In this document: piece after piece, positions 7,644 to 16,148 of the stretch
How positions within the stretch are numbered: position 1 is the first letter of the stretch
Layout of the letters: each line of letters starts with the position of its first letter
Source: Desulfovibrio sp. TomC
GTDB lineage: Bacteria > Desulfobacterota > Desulfovibrionia > Desulfovibrionales > Desulfovibrionaceae
Assembly: GCF_000801335.2 (NCBI RefSeq)
Contig: NZ_JSEH01000033.1
Span: 1 to 39,678, forward strand
Direction: 5' to 3'
DNA length: 39,678 nt
The notes under the pieces: generated by a model
Database searches by the model: none
What the model was told of the DNA's origin: nothing
Seen by the model: the letters and a program-made list of their open reading frames with translations, nothing else
Program-made: the position numbers and the translations under genes

Positions 7644-8465
7644 ATGAAAAGAATCCTCATGTCGTGCGGCCTTGCCATGTTGCTCGTGCTCGCAACCGTT
7701 TCTCCCGGAAACACGATGGTCGTCTACTGTACCAATTGCAGCGAGATGTTCACGCAGGCCCTGGAGCGGGTCACAAATCTGTCTCAGCTCCAGACCCTTG
7801 TTTCCCAGTATCAGGAAGCGGTGACCCAGACCATTGAGCAGATTGAAATGGTCGCCAATCAGGTCAAGCAGTACCAGAACATGGTGCAAAATACCATTAA
7901 GCTGCCGGCCCAGCTCATCAACAAGGTCACCGGTACGTTCAAGCAGTTGGCCAGCCTGACTAAGAGCCTGCAAACTCAGGCCGGCGACATTGCGGCCATG
8001 GGCAGCATCTTCACGGAAATCTATGGGGATTCTGATTTCTTGAGGGGAATCGCCAAGGCCGGAACCGGCACGACGAAGACCGTCAACGCCCAGTATCAGG
8101 CCAAGCTGGAAGAGTGGTCCTCGGAATCCCAGCGTGCCTCCAAGGCCGCCTTTCAGGTCACCGGGGAGCAGCTTGATGACCTCATGGGGAGCGCCGAGGA
8201 CTTCGACAGCCACATAAACCAGCTTCTGAGCACCCCCGAAGGCCAAATGCAGGCCCTGGAGTCGGCCAACCAACTGGCGGCCCTGCAACTCAAGGAAGCT
8301 CGTGAGCTTCGGACCCTGCTCCTCACAACCAACCAGGCGGACATCCAAGACCGGATGAAGGCGGAGAAGCAGGACGAACTGCGCTCCACATGGTGGCAGG
8401 AGATGACCAAGACCGACAAGCTCCAGGGGATCAGCGGCAAAAACCCCAAAGCCGATCCGTTCTAA
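7644..8465 (+). CDS. trbJ: TrbJ, VirB5-type pilus-associated protein
   Basis: A 273-residue periplasmic or pilus-tip protein. A signal peptide (about 1-24) is followed by Tyr-Cys-Thr-Asn-Cys-Ser, a Cys-x-x-Cys often found at the mature N-terminus of TrbJ. After it come long Gln-rich amphipathic helices, as in the VirB5 family. The start at 7644, right after trbE, is preferred because it opens with the signal peptide; GGAG lies about 12 bases upstream. trbJ directly after trbE is the order of Ti-type and related trb operons. Confidence 0.9.
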   Translation: MKRILMSCGLAMLLVLATVSPGNTMVVYCTNCSEMFTQALERVTNLSQLQTLVSQYQEAVTQTIEQIEMVANQVKQYQNMVQNTIKLPAQLINKVTGTFKQLASLTKSLQTQAGDIAAMGSIFTEIYGDSDFLRGIAKAGTGTTKTVNAQYQAKLEEWSSESQRASKAAFQVTGEQLDDLMGSAEDFDSHINQLLSTPEGQMQALESANQLAALQLKEARELRTLLLTTNQADIQDRMKAEKQDELRSTWWQEMTKTDKLQGISGKNPKADPF

Positions 8466-8477
8466 CGCCTGTGAGTT

Positions 8478-9668
8478 ATGGACATGGCCAATACGTCCCA
8501 TCAGTTCCTGATCCCAACCGCCGTGAGCGCCCTGGCGCTCCTGGCCGTGCTGGCCCTGCCGGCAAGCGTGTTGGCCGCCGGGCCGTCACCGGACGCCATC
8601 TCCCAGATTGCGCAGGAATTCTACACCAAGACGACGGCTTGGTCGGGAACGCTCAAGTCATTTGCCTTTGCCTTGTTCCGCTGGACCGTGATGCTCGAAA
8701 TCGCGCTCTTCGGCATCCGCATGGCCCTGCAACGCTCCCAGCTCCCGGATATTCTTGGCCAGTTCGTCATGACGCTTTTATTTGCCGGGTTCATCGCCGC
8801 CGTGATCAACAATTATGCGGAATGGTCCTGGAACCTGATCCATGGTCTGGCCTCCACCGCCGATTCCCTGGGCACGACCCAGACAGCGTCGGACGCGCCG
8901 CTACGCAGCGGCCTCAACCTCGTCCAAGTCATCCTGGATAAAGTCTCCATCACCTCGCCGGCCGAGTCCATCGGCTACGTCGTGGCCGCCCTGGTGGTGC
9001 TGATCTGCTTTGCGCTGATGACCGCCCAGATACTGCTGATCAAGTGCGAGGCCATGGTGGCCATGAACGCCAGCGTCATCCTGCTTGGGCTTGGCGGCTC
9101 ATCGCTTTTCAAGGAATACGCCGTAAACGTCATGCGCTACACCCTGGCCGTCGCCTTTAAGCTATTCGTCCTGCAACTGCTGCTCGGTCTTGGCATGACG
9201 TTTATCACTGACATGGAACTCTCCGAGGCCACGCTTCAGGACATCTTCGTGGTCATCGGCGTTTCCGTGGTGCTGCTCGCCTTGGTCAAAACCATTCCGG
9301 ATGTCTGCGCAGGCATCATCAATGGCTCCCATGTCACGGGCGGCCATGCCCTGGCCGCCACGGCCGGGGCGGTGCTCGGCGGCGCGGTCGGCTTTGCTGC
9401 CGGATCGGTGGCGACCGCCGCTGGAACCTCCATGGGACTGAAAAGTGTTCGCGCCGCTTCGCAACTGGCCACGGAAAGTGGAGCCAGTGGCCTCGGCAAA
9501 GTCGGCCACATGGCCCAGAGCCTTTATAGTGCCCATCAGCAAACCAAGGCCGAACACCCCCGGGCCAGCCATGCGCTGCGTTTACGCAGCAAGATGGAAT
9601 CGCGGCTCCAGGCCAAGAAGATGGAAAACTCCATGCGGGAGGAAAGCGCCGATGCCAAACCAGAATAG
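8478..9668 (+). CDS. trbL: TrbL, VirB6-type polytopic channel protein
   Basis: A 396-residue inner-membrane protein. It begins with a signal-like hydrophobic segment and has about five to six further membrane helices between residues 50 and 270, the VirB6/TrbL arrangement. A Gly/Ala-rich stretch follows (about 285-325), then a highly charged C-terminal tail rich in Lys, Arg and Glu. No trbK (entry exclusion) gene lies between trbJ and trbL, unlike Ti plasmids. A second ATG 6 bases in is an equally possible start. It overlaps trbF by 17 bp. Confidence 0.9.
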   Translation: MDMANTSHQFLIPTAVSALALLAVLALPASVLAAGPSPDAISQIAQEFYTKTTAWSGTLKSFAFALFRWTVMLEIALFGIRMALQRSQLPDILGQFVMTLLFAGFIAAVINNYAEWSWNLIHGLASTADSLGTTQTASDAPLRSGLNLVQVILDKVSITSPAESIGYVVAALVVLICFALMTAQILLIKCEAMVAMNASVILLGLGGSSLFKEYAVNVMRYTLAVAFKLFVLQLLLGLGMTFITDMELSEATLQDIFVVIGVSVVLLALVKTIPDVCAGIINGSHVTGGHALAATAGAVLGGAVGFAAGSVATAAGTSMGLKSVRAASQLATESGASGLGKVGHMAQSLYSAHQQTKAEHPRASHALRLRSKMESRLQAKKMENSMREESADAKPE

Positions 9669-10359
9669 CGTCCAGACCCTGGCCGCTGCTCCTGGCCAAA
9701 ATCCCTACTTGAATGGGCGGGAAGAATGGCTGGAACGCTACGGCAATTACATCCAGCGGGCGGCCCAATGGCGCATGATGGCCGTTTTCTGCCTGCTGCT
9801 GGCAGCAGCCTCGATTGCAGCCAACGTGATCATGGCCGCCCAGTACAAGGTGGTGCCTTACATCGTCGAGGTGGACCGGATCGGGCAGGCCGCCGCCGTC
9901 TCCCGGGCCGATCTGGCCTCGCCGGCACCGAAGCGCCTGATCCAGGCGGAGTTGGCCAACGTGATCATGAACTGGCGCACCGTGACCGCTGACCTGGATC
10001 TGCAAAAAAAGATGGTCGAGCGCCTGTCCTACTTCATGGCCGGATCAGCCAAAGGCCAGATGCGCCAATGGTACGAGGCCAACAACCCCTTTGACCGGGC
10101 CAAGGAAGGCAAGCTGGTCCAGGTTTCCATTAAAGGCTTGCCGCTGCCGGTCAGCCAGGACTCCTGGCGGGTGGAATGGACGGAAACCGTGCGCGGCCAC
10201 ACCGGGGCCGTGCTCGTCGAACCCCAGACTTTTGAGGCCACCCTGACCGTTCAGTTGCAGCCAGCCGCCACCGATGCCCAGGTGATCAAGAACCCCGGCG
10301 GCATCGCCATCACGGGCCTGTCATTTTCCAGAGTGCTGGAAGGCGCGTCCGACAAATAA
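9652..10359 (+). CDS. trbF: TrbF, VirB8-type bitopic protein
   Basis: A 235-residue protein with a short cytoplasmic N-terminus containing Asn-Pro-Tyr-Leu-Asn-Gly-Arg, one membrane helix (about 43-62) and a periplasmic NTF2-like VirB8 domain (about 80-230). The Tyr-Ile-Val-Glu-Val-Asp strand following the helix is typical. It forms part of the inner-membrane scaffold between TrbE and the TrbG/TrbI core. The start at 9652 has GGGAGG about 10 bases upstream and lies inside the end of trbL. Confidence 0.9.
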   Translation: MPNQNSVQTLAAAPGQNPYLNGREEWLERYGNYIQRAAQWRMMAVFCLLLAAASIAANVIMAAQYKVVPYIVEVDRIGQAAAVSRADLASPAPKRLIQAELANVIMNWRTVTADLDLQKKMVERLSYFMAGSAKGQMRQWYEANNPFDRAKEGKLVQVSIKGLPLPVSQDSWRVEWTETVRGHTGAVLVEPQTFEATLTVQLQPAATDAQVIKNPGGIAITGLSFSRVLEGASDK

Positions 10360-10385
10360 TCGTTGGTTGGGAGGGAGGAAATCCT

Positions 10386-11363
10386 ATGCGAAGGGAAATA
10401 GCGATCTTGGCCTGTTTGCTCTGCCTTCACGGGCAGACGGCCCTGGCCCAGGATGGCCGCGACAAGGTCACCCTGGCCCAGGCGCGAAAGACCGTGGATG
10501 TGCCGCTTGAACGACAACTTCCGGAAGACGGCGCGGGTGTTGCGGACCTGCCGGGTCCGCCTCCACCCATGCCCGATTACATTAGCGACAAGCCGGTTAA
10601 GCTCACGGCCAAGGAACGCAAGGCCTTGGAGCTGGCCGAAGACTGGGCGGCCAAGTCCGTGACCCCAAGCCGCGACGGCAATGGCCGGGTGCTTTACGTG
10701 CATGGGGCGAGCCTGCCGACGGTCATCGCCTCGCCGTTTCAGGTCTGCGACGTGGAATTGCAGCCGGGCGAAACGCTCAACGAGGTCGTGGTCGGCGACT
10801 CGGCCCGCTGGCTGGTGGATGTGAGTAAGTCCGGCTCGGGCGAGGCCGAATCCGTCCATCTGCTCATCAAGCCGGTGGATGCAGGGCTGGAAACCTCCGC
10901 CGTGGTCACCACTAACCGCCGGGTCTATCACCTGCGTCTGGTTTCCCAGCGTTCCGGCCATACGCCCTACATCGGCTTCACCTACCAGGAAGATCATGTC
11001 CGCCATTTCAAGGAGCAGGCGGCCAAGGACGCCAAGGAGAAGCTCTGGCGAACGGCCGTAGTCGGCGGCCAGGACATGGACCTCAGCAAACTCCACTTCG
11101 GTTACGGCCTCAAGGGTCGGGCCGCCTGGAAGCCGACCCAGGTTTACGACGACGGCCGCCAGACCTTCATCCGCCTTCCTGATTCCACGGCTACCGGGGA
11201 AATGCCGATCCTGCTGGTGCGGAAAGCCTCGGGCAACGTGCTGGTCAACTACCGGGTGAAGGAACGGACCATGGTCATGGACGGCCTCTTCGACCGGGTT
11301 CTTCTCATTGTCGGCGTCGGCAGCGATCAGGAGAAAATCGAAATCACACGGGAGAAAAGCTGA
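10386..11363 (+). CDS. trbG: TrbG, VirB9-type outer-membrane core protein
   Basis: A 325-residue secreted protein. A signal peptide (about 1-22, ending Thr-Ala-Leu-Ala) precedes a Pro-rich linker and the VirB9 beta-sandwich domains. The motif Tyr-His-Leu-Arg-Leu-Val-Ser (about 180-186) and the C-terminal block Tyr-Gly-Leu-Lys-Gly...Trp-Lys-Pro-Thr-Gln-Val-Tyr-Asp-Asp-Gly are family hallmarks. With TrbH and TrbI it builds the channel across the envelope. Gly-Gly-Ala-Gly-Gly spacing and GGGAGGAAAT before the ATG support the start. Its stop overlaps the trbH start by one base. Confidence 0.95.
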   Translation: MRREIAILACLLCLHGQTALAQDGRDKVTLAQARKTVDVPLERQLPEDGAGVADLPGPPPPMPDYISDKPVKLTAKERKALELAEDWAAKSVTPSRDGNGRVLYVHGASLPTVIASPFQVCDVELQPGETLNEVVVGDSARWLVDVSKSGSGEAESVHLLIKPVDAGLETSAVVTTNRRVYHLRLVSQRSGHTPYIGFTYQEDHVRHFKEQAAKDAKEKLWRTAVVGGQDMDLSKLHFGYGLKGRAAWKPTQVYDDGRQTFIRLPDSTATGEMPILLVRKASGNVLVNYRVKERTMVMDGLFDRVLLIVGVGSDQEKIEITREKS

Positions 11364-11845
11364 TGCGCATCTACTTTATATATCTCTGGCTGGGCCTTTT
11401 GCTGGCTGGCTGCGCCCCCAGGCACATCGGATCATTCAGCGCCGAGGGAGTCACGCCAAAGCAGGAGGCTATCATTGCCGAGGATGCGGCGGGCAAAATC
11501 GCTGCCGAGTATCCGCCCGGAGTGACCGCCTTACACCTGGAGCAGGCCCGGCGCGGCCATTTCGACACGGCCCTGGAATCCCGGCTTCGGGAGCGCGGGT
11601 TTCGCCTGGAAGCGTCCGGCGGATCGGGCATCTTGTCCGTGGCCTACACCCTCGACGCTATCAAGGACGAGCCGAACGTCTGGTATCTGCACGTCAAGAC
11701 TTCGGACGGGTTTTCCTTCTCCAGGGTCTACGCCCTTGGTCCCGACACCAAACCCGATGGTGGCATGGTGCAGATGGCATCCCCCGAGAAAAGGGCTTCG
11801 TCGGAATCCGAGAATGTCTCGGTGGGCAAGGTGCTCCCGCAATAG
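11363..11845 (+). CDS. trbH: TrbH-like conjugation lipoprotein
   Basis: A 160-residue lipoprotein. The signal peptide ends in the lipobox Leu-Leu-Ala-Gly-Cys with Cys17 as the lipidation site. The mature part is alpha/beta in appearance and contains Ile-Leu-Ser-Val-Ala-Tyr-Thr-Leu-Asp. Its place between trbG and trbI matches TrbH, which takes the VirB7-like position stabilising the outer-membrane core. Similarity to TrbH is judged from position, lipobox and length, not from strong sequence motifs. Confidence 0.8.
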   Translation: MRIYFIYLWLGLLLAGCAPRHIGSFSAEGVTPKQEAIIAEDAAGKIAAEYPPGVTALHLEQARRGHFDTALESRLRERGFRLEASGGSGILSVAYTLDAIKDEPNVWYLHVKTSDGFSFSRVYALGPDTKPDGGMVQMASPEKRASSESENVSVGKVLPQ

Positions 11846-11869
11846 CCTCCCGCAACCATCGGAAATACC

Positions 11870-13114
11870 ATGTCCGACAATAGCCCCAACGAATTCACGC
11901 CCCCGGGAGCCGCCGGCCTGGCCGTGGCCAGGATGAGCAAAAAACCGCTCATCCTGGTCCTCCTTGCCGGCCTCGTGCTGGCGGCGGTCCTGATCTATTC
12001 GGTCAACTTCTCTGAACGCCGGAAAAAGGATGACGCGAAACTGGCCTCAGAGGTTGCCTCGGACAAGCCGTTGCTCTCCGGGGACGTTGGGCCGGGGCTG
12101 GCGGTTTCGCCTTCCAAGGAAAAGACCCCGGCAATTCTTGAACCCCAAAAGCCGATTGTCGTCGTTGCGCCAAAGAAAAACGACCAGGCCGAGGCCTGGC
12201 GGCGGGAACAGGAGCAGCTTCGTCGCTACAAGCTGCAAGCCCAGCTCAGTGCGCTGTCTTCTCCGCTGAGTGCCAAGAAAGGGGAGCAGACTCGGCAGCC
12301 GGCCGCACAAGCGAACCCAGGAACGGACGCCCCGGAGGGCCGGCAGCAGGAGACAGGGGACGGGGCAAAGGGACTGGCGGCAAGCCTCGCCGGGCTCGCA
12401 CCCGGCGACTACAACCCGGCGGCCGACAAGGACAAGGAAGCGTTTTTCAGCCGCGCCAAGCAGCAAGGGGGAGCGGACAAGGAATGGACGCTTCCGGGCA
12501 CGCGCACGCCCGGGCAACCCTTTGAAGTCAAAACCGGCACGGTCATCCCTGGCGTCATGATCACGGGCATCAATTCCGATCTGCCCGGCTCGATCATCGC
12601 CCAGGTCAGCCAGAATGTTTTCGATACGGCCACGGGCCGCAATCTGATCATCCCCCAGGGCGCGAAGCTTTTTGGCGTCTATGACTCCCGGATCATCTAC
12701 GGTCAGTCGCGAGTGCTCGTGGCCTGGAGCCGGATTATCTTCCCGGACGGCTCGGCGATCACCTTGGGCGCCATGCCCGGCGCGGACATGAGCGGTTACG
12801 CCGGCTTCAACGACGAAGTGAACAACCACTATCTCCGTGTGTTCGGCTCCGCCGTGCTCATGTCGCTCATCTCCGGCGGCAACGCCTTCGCCATGGACTC
12901 CCTCAATGTGAAGGGGAACACCTCAAGCAACGTCCCTTCCATGCAGGATGAGATGGCCTCGGCCCTGTCCAGCCAGCTTGGCCAAACCACCACCAAGCTT
13001 CTGGAGAAAAACCTCAACATCAAGCCGACGCTGGAAATCCGACCTGGCTACCAGTTCAACATCATCGTGACCAAGGACATGGTCATGAAGGCCCCGTATG
13101 AGTCCCTTCGGTAG
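11870..13114 (+). CDS. trbI: TrbI, VirB10-type envelope-spanning protein
   Basis: A 414-residue protein. It has a short cytoplasmic N-terminus, one inner-membrane helix (about 24-45), a long charged and Pro/Gln-rich periplasmic linker (about 50-190) and the conserved VirB10 beta-barrel domain (about 210-410). The latter has Lys-Thr-Gly-Thr-Val-Ile-Pro-Gly and Ile-Ile-Pro-Gln-Gly-Ala-Lys-Leu, both family signatures. The C-terminal Gly-Tyr-Gln-Phe-Asn-Ile-Ile-Val is also typical. It ends the trb block, and the next plus-strand gene is traG after a 341-bp gap that holds the hicB-like gene. Confidence 0.95.
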   Translation: MSDNSPNEFTPPGAAGLAVARMSKKPLILVLLAGLVLAAVLIYSVNFSERRKKDDAKLASEVASDKPLLSGDVGPGLAVSPSKEKTPAILEPQKPIVVVAPKKNDQAEAWRREQEQLRRYKLQAQLSALSSPLSAKKGEQTRQPAAQANPGTDAPEGRQQETGDGAKGLAASLAGLAPGDYNPAADKDKEAFFSRAKQQGGADKEWTLPGTRTPGQPFEVKTGTVIPGVMITGINSDLPGSIIAQVSQNVFDTATGRNLIIPQGAKLFGVYDSRIIYGQSRVLVAWSRIIFPDGSAITLGAMPGADMSGYAGFNDEVNNHYLRVFGSAVLMSLISGGNAFAMDSLNVKGNTSSNVPSMQDEMASALSSQLGQTTTKLLEKNLNIKPTLEIRPGYQFNIIVTKDMVMKAPYESLR

Positions 13115-13127
13115 GCTGCGCAAGCAG

Positions 13128-13361
13128 TCAGCAGGCGTCGGTGTTCCCGGCCTGCGGGGGAACTTCAGGCGTTTTGCCCTTCAGGGCGCAGAACTCCAGA
13201 TAATCCTCGACGGAATCCGCCAAGGCTTCTTTGAGTTCGTCAAGGGTGCGTCCCTGGAAGGTGATGACATCCGCCAGATGCATGACCTCACCGTGAAATA
13301 TGCCTGCGTCCTGGTCGTACTCGCACCGCCCCTGATGCCCTTTATACGTCATAATGTTCAT
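13128..13361 (-). CDS. Orphan HicB-family antitoxin-like protein
   Basis: A 77-residue protein of the HicB type: Tyr-Lys-Gly-His-Gln-Gly-Arg-Cys-Glu-Tyr-Asp, then Phe-His-Gly-Glu-Val, Asp-Val-Ile-Thr-Phe-Gln-Gly, and Glu-Asp-Tyr-Leu-Glu-Phe-Cys. This is the partial RNase H-like fold of HicB. The start at 13361 follows AAGGAAG by 8 bases. No HicA-type mRNA interferase (about 60 residues with a dsRBD-like fold) is found on either side, so the gene stands alone, against the direction of the transfer operon. It may be a solitary regulator or a leftover of a TA pair. Confidence 0.8.
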   Translation of the reverse strand: MNIMTYKGHQGRCEYDQDAGIFHGEVMHLADVITFQGRTLDELKEALADSVEDYLEFCALKGKTPEVPPQAGNTDAC

Positions 13362-13455
13362 AGCATTGCTTCCTTGGGAGCACTTATAGAACGGCTCCAT
13401 GCGGTTGCGTCAAGGAGGAGAATCAGGCCGGCAATAAAGCCAAAGGGGAGTATCG

Positions 13456-15456
13456 GTGCCTGCTGACCGGACATACGGTCTCGGGAAGGCCAGACGCCAG
13501 CGTCGTTCCCGTTGGCCGTATCTTGTCTTCGTGGCCGTCCTGGCCACGGTCGCCATGTCCGTCGCCACCCAGCGCGTGGCCTTTCTTTATGGTTTTCAGC
13601 CCGCTCTGGGGACTCCCTTGGTCAGGGCCTTCGAGGTTTCCTGGTATCTCCCCTGGAAAATCTTCGACTGGCAGGAACATATCGCGGACCGGCACGGCCA
13701 CATCCAGAAGTCGCTGGCTATCGCCCAGGCCGTCTTCATTCTCCCCCAACTTCTGGTATTTGGCCTTTGGCTTGGTCGCCTGCGCCTGAGCGAAGGCCGC
13801 GACGATCTACACGGATCGGCCCGTTGGGCCGATGAGACCGACATCCAGTCCATGGGACTCTTTGGCGGCCAGGGCGTCTATGTCGGGGGTTGGATCAAGG
13901 CCTTTCGAGGTTTGCCCGCCCTGGGGCGCTCCCTTGTCGGAAAGCCGGCATCCGTGCAGCTCTATCTGCGTCATAGCGGGCCGGAGCACATTCTGTGTTT
14001 CGCGCCGACCAGGTCCGGCAAGGGCGTGGGACTCATCCTGCCCACGCTGCTTTCCTGGTCAGACTCCACTGTGGTCTTCGACATAAAAGGCGAGAACTGG
14101 AGCCTTACCGCCGGGTACCGGAAATCCATCGGCCATACGGTGCTCAAGTTCGATCCCTCCGACGCCACGGGTGCTTCGGCCTGCTTCAATCCCCTGGAAG
14201 AAATCCGCCTGGAGACCATCCACGCCATTCCCGACGCTCAAAATCTCGTCGGCATGATCCTGGACCCACAAGGCAAGGGGCTGGCCGACTATTGGAACAA
14301 GGCGGCTTTCGCTTTTCTCGGCGGGACGCTGCTCCACGCTCTGGTCATGGTCAGGCATAAGGAGCAGCGCACGGCAACGCTTTTTGACCTTTCCCGCACG
14401 CTGGCCGACGCCCATCGGGGCGTCCGCGAGCTGTTCCAAGAAATGCTGGACACCGATCACGCCGCCTTGCTGGATACGATTTTTCCCGACGGGCACCAGG
14501 GCCAGGACCTGCACGCCTTCATCGCCTCGGCCGCCCGGGAGATTCTCAACAAGGCCGACAACGAACTGTCCGGCGTGGTCTCCACGGCCGTGGCCAACCT
14601 GGCGCTGTACCGCGACCCGGTGGTGGCCCGGAACATCGGCCACTCGGATTTCCGCTTGGCCGACCTCATGCACCATGAAAAGCCCGTAAGCCTCTATCTG
14701 GTCATCAGCCCGGCGGACATCGACCGTCTACGCCCACTCATCCGCATTGTTGTGAACCTGCTTCTCAGCCGGGGCACGGCTCGCATGGACTTCGGCGAGA
14801 AGTCCGAAGGCGTGGCTCCGAAGCATAGACTCCTGCTGCTTCTGGATGAGTTCACCGCCCTGGGTCGTCTCGACAGCATCGAACGGGCCATCGCCTACAT
14901 GGCCGGCTACGGCATCAAGGGCTATTTCATCGTTCAGGATATCGTGCAGTTAAGCGCCGTTTACGGCAAGGACAACGGGCTTATGGCCAACTGCCATATC
15001 CGCGTGGCCTATGCCCCCAACACCATCGAGACCGCTCAGGTGCTTTCCGCCATGACCGGCAAGACCACTGTGGTGGAGAAGAGAACCTCGCTTTCAGGCT
15101 CCCGCAGCGGATCGCTTAAGAACGCCTCGGTGAGCGTCTCGGAAACCGCCCGGCCGCTGTTGACCGAAGACGAGTGCATGCGCCTGCCCGGTCCCCAAAA
15201 GGATGCCGCAGGCAAGGTCGTCGCCCCGGGCGACATGCTGCTTTTTTGCGCCGGCCGGCCGCCCATCTATGGCCGGCAGATTCTCTACTTTTTGGACCCA
15301 GTTTTCTCCCGCCGTGCAGGCATCAAACCGCCTCAGCTTTCAGACTCCCTCAACCGCGAAATTGCCATGCCACCGGTTGATAAGCCCGAGCACGACACGG
15401 CCGCTGCCGAGCCGGACAAAGACAAAGGGTATGAGAGTTATCTTGAGCGTATGTAG
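13456..15456 (+). CDS. traG: TraG, VirD4-type coupling protein
   Basis: A 666-residue type IV coupling protein that links the relaxosome to the channel and pumps DNA. It has two N-terminal membrane helices (about 16-34 and 88-108) with a periplasmic loop. Walker A Pro-Thr-Arg-Ser-Gly-Lys-Gly lies at about 183-189 and Walker B Leu-Leu-Leu-Leu-Leu-Asp-Glu-Phe at about 457-464. The Asp-Ile-Lys-Gly-Glu-Asn strand after Walker A is typical of TraG/VirD4. The GTG start at 13456 follows AGGGGAG by 5 bases. It overlaps traF by 26 bp. Confidence 0.95.
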   Translation: MPADRTYGLGKARRQRRSRWPYLVFVAVLATVAMSVATQRVAFLYGFQPALGTPLVRAFEVSWYLPWKIFDWQEHIADRHGHIQKSLAIAQAVFILPQLLVFGLWLGRLRLSEGRDDLHGSARWADETDIQSMGLFGGQGVYVGGWIKAFRGLPALGRSLVGKPASVQLYLRHSGPEHILCFAPTRSGKGVGLILPTLLSWSDSTVVFDIKGENWSLTAGYRKSIGHTVLKFDPSDATGASACFNPLEEIRLETIHAIPDAQNLVGMILDPQGKGLADYWNKAAFAFLGGTLLHALVMVRHKEQRTATLFDLSRTLADAHRGVRELFQEMLDTDHAALLDTIFPDGHQGQDLHAFIASAAREILNKADNELSGVVSTAVANLALYRDPVVARNIGHSDFRLADLMHHEKPVSLYLVISPADIDRLRPLIRIVVNLLLSRGTARMDFGEKSEGVAPKHRLLLLLDEFTALGRLDSIERAIAYMAGYGIKGYFIVQDIVQLSAVYGKDNGLMANCHIRVAYAPNTIETAQVLSAMTGKTTVVEKRTSLSGSRSGSLKNASVSVSETARPLLTEDECMRLPGPQKDAAGKVVAPGDMLLFCAGRPPIYGRQILYFLDPVFSRRAGIKPPQLSDSLNREIAMPPVDKPEHDTAAAEPDKDKGYESYLERM

Positions 15457-15958
15457 CCTGACGCTGGCTGCCTTGGGCCTCTTTTGGATCTTCAGCCTGC
15501 GGGTTAACGCCACGGCCTCAATGCCCCGAGGCGTTTATCGCCTTATCCCCGGCCTTCTGGAGCGCGACGATCTGGTCAGCTTCTGTCTGGAGGAAGGTGA
15601 TTTCGCCAATTTGGCTCTGGATCGGGGCTACCTGCGCCCCGGTTCCTGTCCCAATGGCCTGGAACCCCTGCTTAAGCGCGTCGCCGGCATACCCGGTGAT
15701 CGGCTTGAAATCAGCCAGGGCGGCATCGCGATCAATGGCCGGTTATGGCCCCAAAGCCGGGCTGTTTACCGGGATGGGCATGACCGACCGATGCCTGACG
15801 CCAAGAGCTTAAAATCGAGGACGATCCCGGATGGTCTGGTGCTGGTACTTTCCGACCGGCATCCCGGCGGCTTCGACGGGCGGTATTTTGGGTTGGTCCC
15901 CATTGCCACCCTGCAAAAGGTCGAGCCTGTATTTCTTTTGGACCCCAAAGGAGAATGA
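15431..15958 (+). CDS. traF: TraF, pilin-maturation peptidase (S26 family)
   Basis: A 175-residue membrane-bound peptidase related to leader peptidase. In IncP plasmids TraF cuts and cyclises the TrbC pilin. One N-terminal membrane helix (about 4-22) is followed by Ala-Ser-Met-Pro-Arg-Gly with nucleophile Ser30, and Leu-Lys-Arg-Val-Ala-Gly with general-base Lys82, the S26 dyad. The Arg-Ala-Val-Tyr and Gly-Arg-Tyr-Phe-Gly strand region also fits. It begins inside traG and is immediately followed by a small ORF. Confidence 0.92.
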   Translation: MRVILSVCSLTLAALGLFWIFSLRVNATASMPRGVYRLIPGLLERDDLVSFCLEEGDFANLALDRGYLRPGSCPNGLEPLLKRVAGIPGDRLEISQGGIAINGRLWPQSRAVYRDGHDRPMPDAKSLKSRTIPDGLVLVLSDRHPGGFDGRYFGLVPIATLQKVEPVFLLDPKGE

Positions 15959-15959
15959 C

Positions 15960-16148
15960 ATGGACAAGAACACTCTCATGGCGGCGGCGAATGTGGTGGA
16001 CGCCCAGGCCACGGAACTCCCTGATCTCGGCATTCCAGTCGATCCCGACGTGGCGGACTTCATGGGCGCTTTCGAAGAAACGGCCGTTGGCCTTGATGAT
16101 CTGGACGATCCCGAGGGGGACGCTACGGAGGCCGGCCATGGCCGATGA
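15960..16148 (+). CDS. Small acidic hypothetical protein
   Basis: A 62-residue acidic protein with Val-Asp-Pro-Asp-Val-Ala-Asp-Phe and Asp-Asp-Leu-Asp-Asp-Pro-Glu clusters. It starts 1 base after the traF stop, with AAAGGAG 6 bases upstream, and its 3' end overlaps the traC-like gene by 11 bp. The ribosome site and tight packing argue that it is translated. No family is recognised. Its size and charge would fit a small adaptor or DNA mimic, but nothing here proves that. Confidence 0.6.
   Translation: MDKNTLMAAANVVDAQATELPDLGIPVDPDVADFMGAFEETAVGLDDLDDPEGDATEAGHGR

Noticed and set aside
7587-8501. Antisense open frame of about 300 codons opposite trbJ
   Set aside because: Shadow of trbJ; no ribosome site or family motif.
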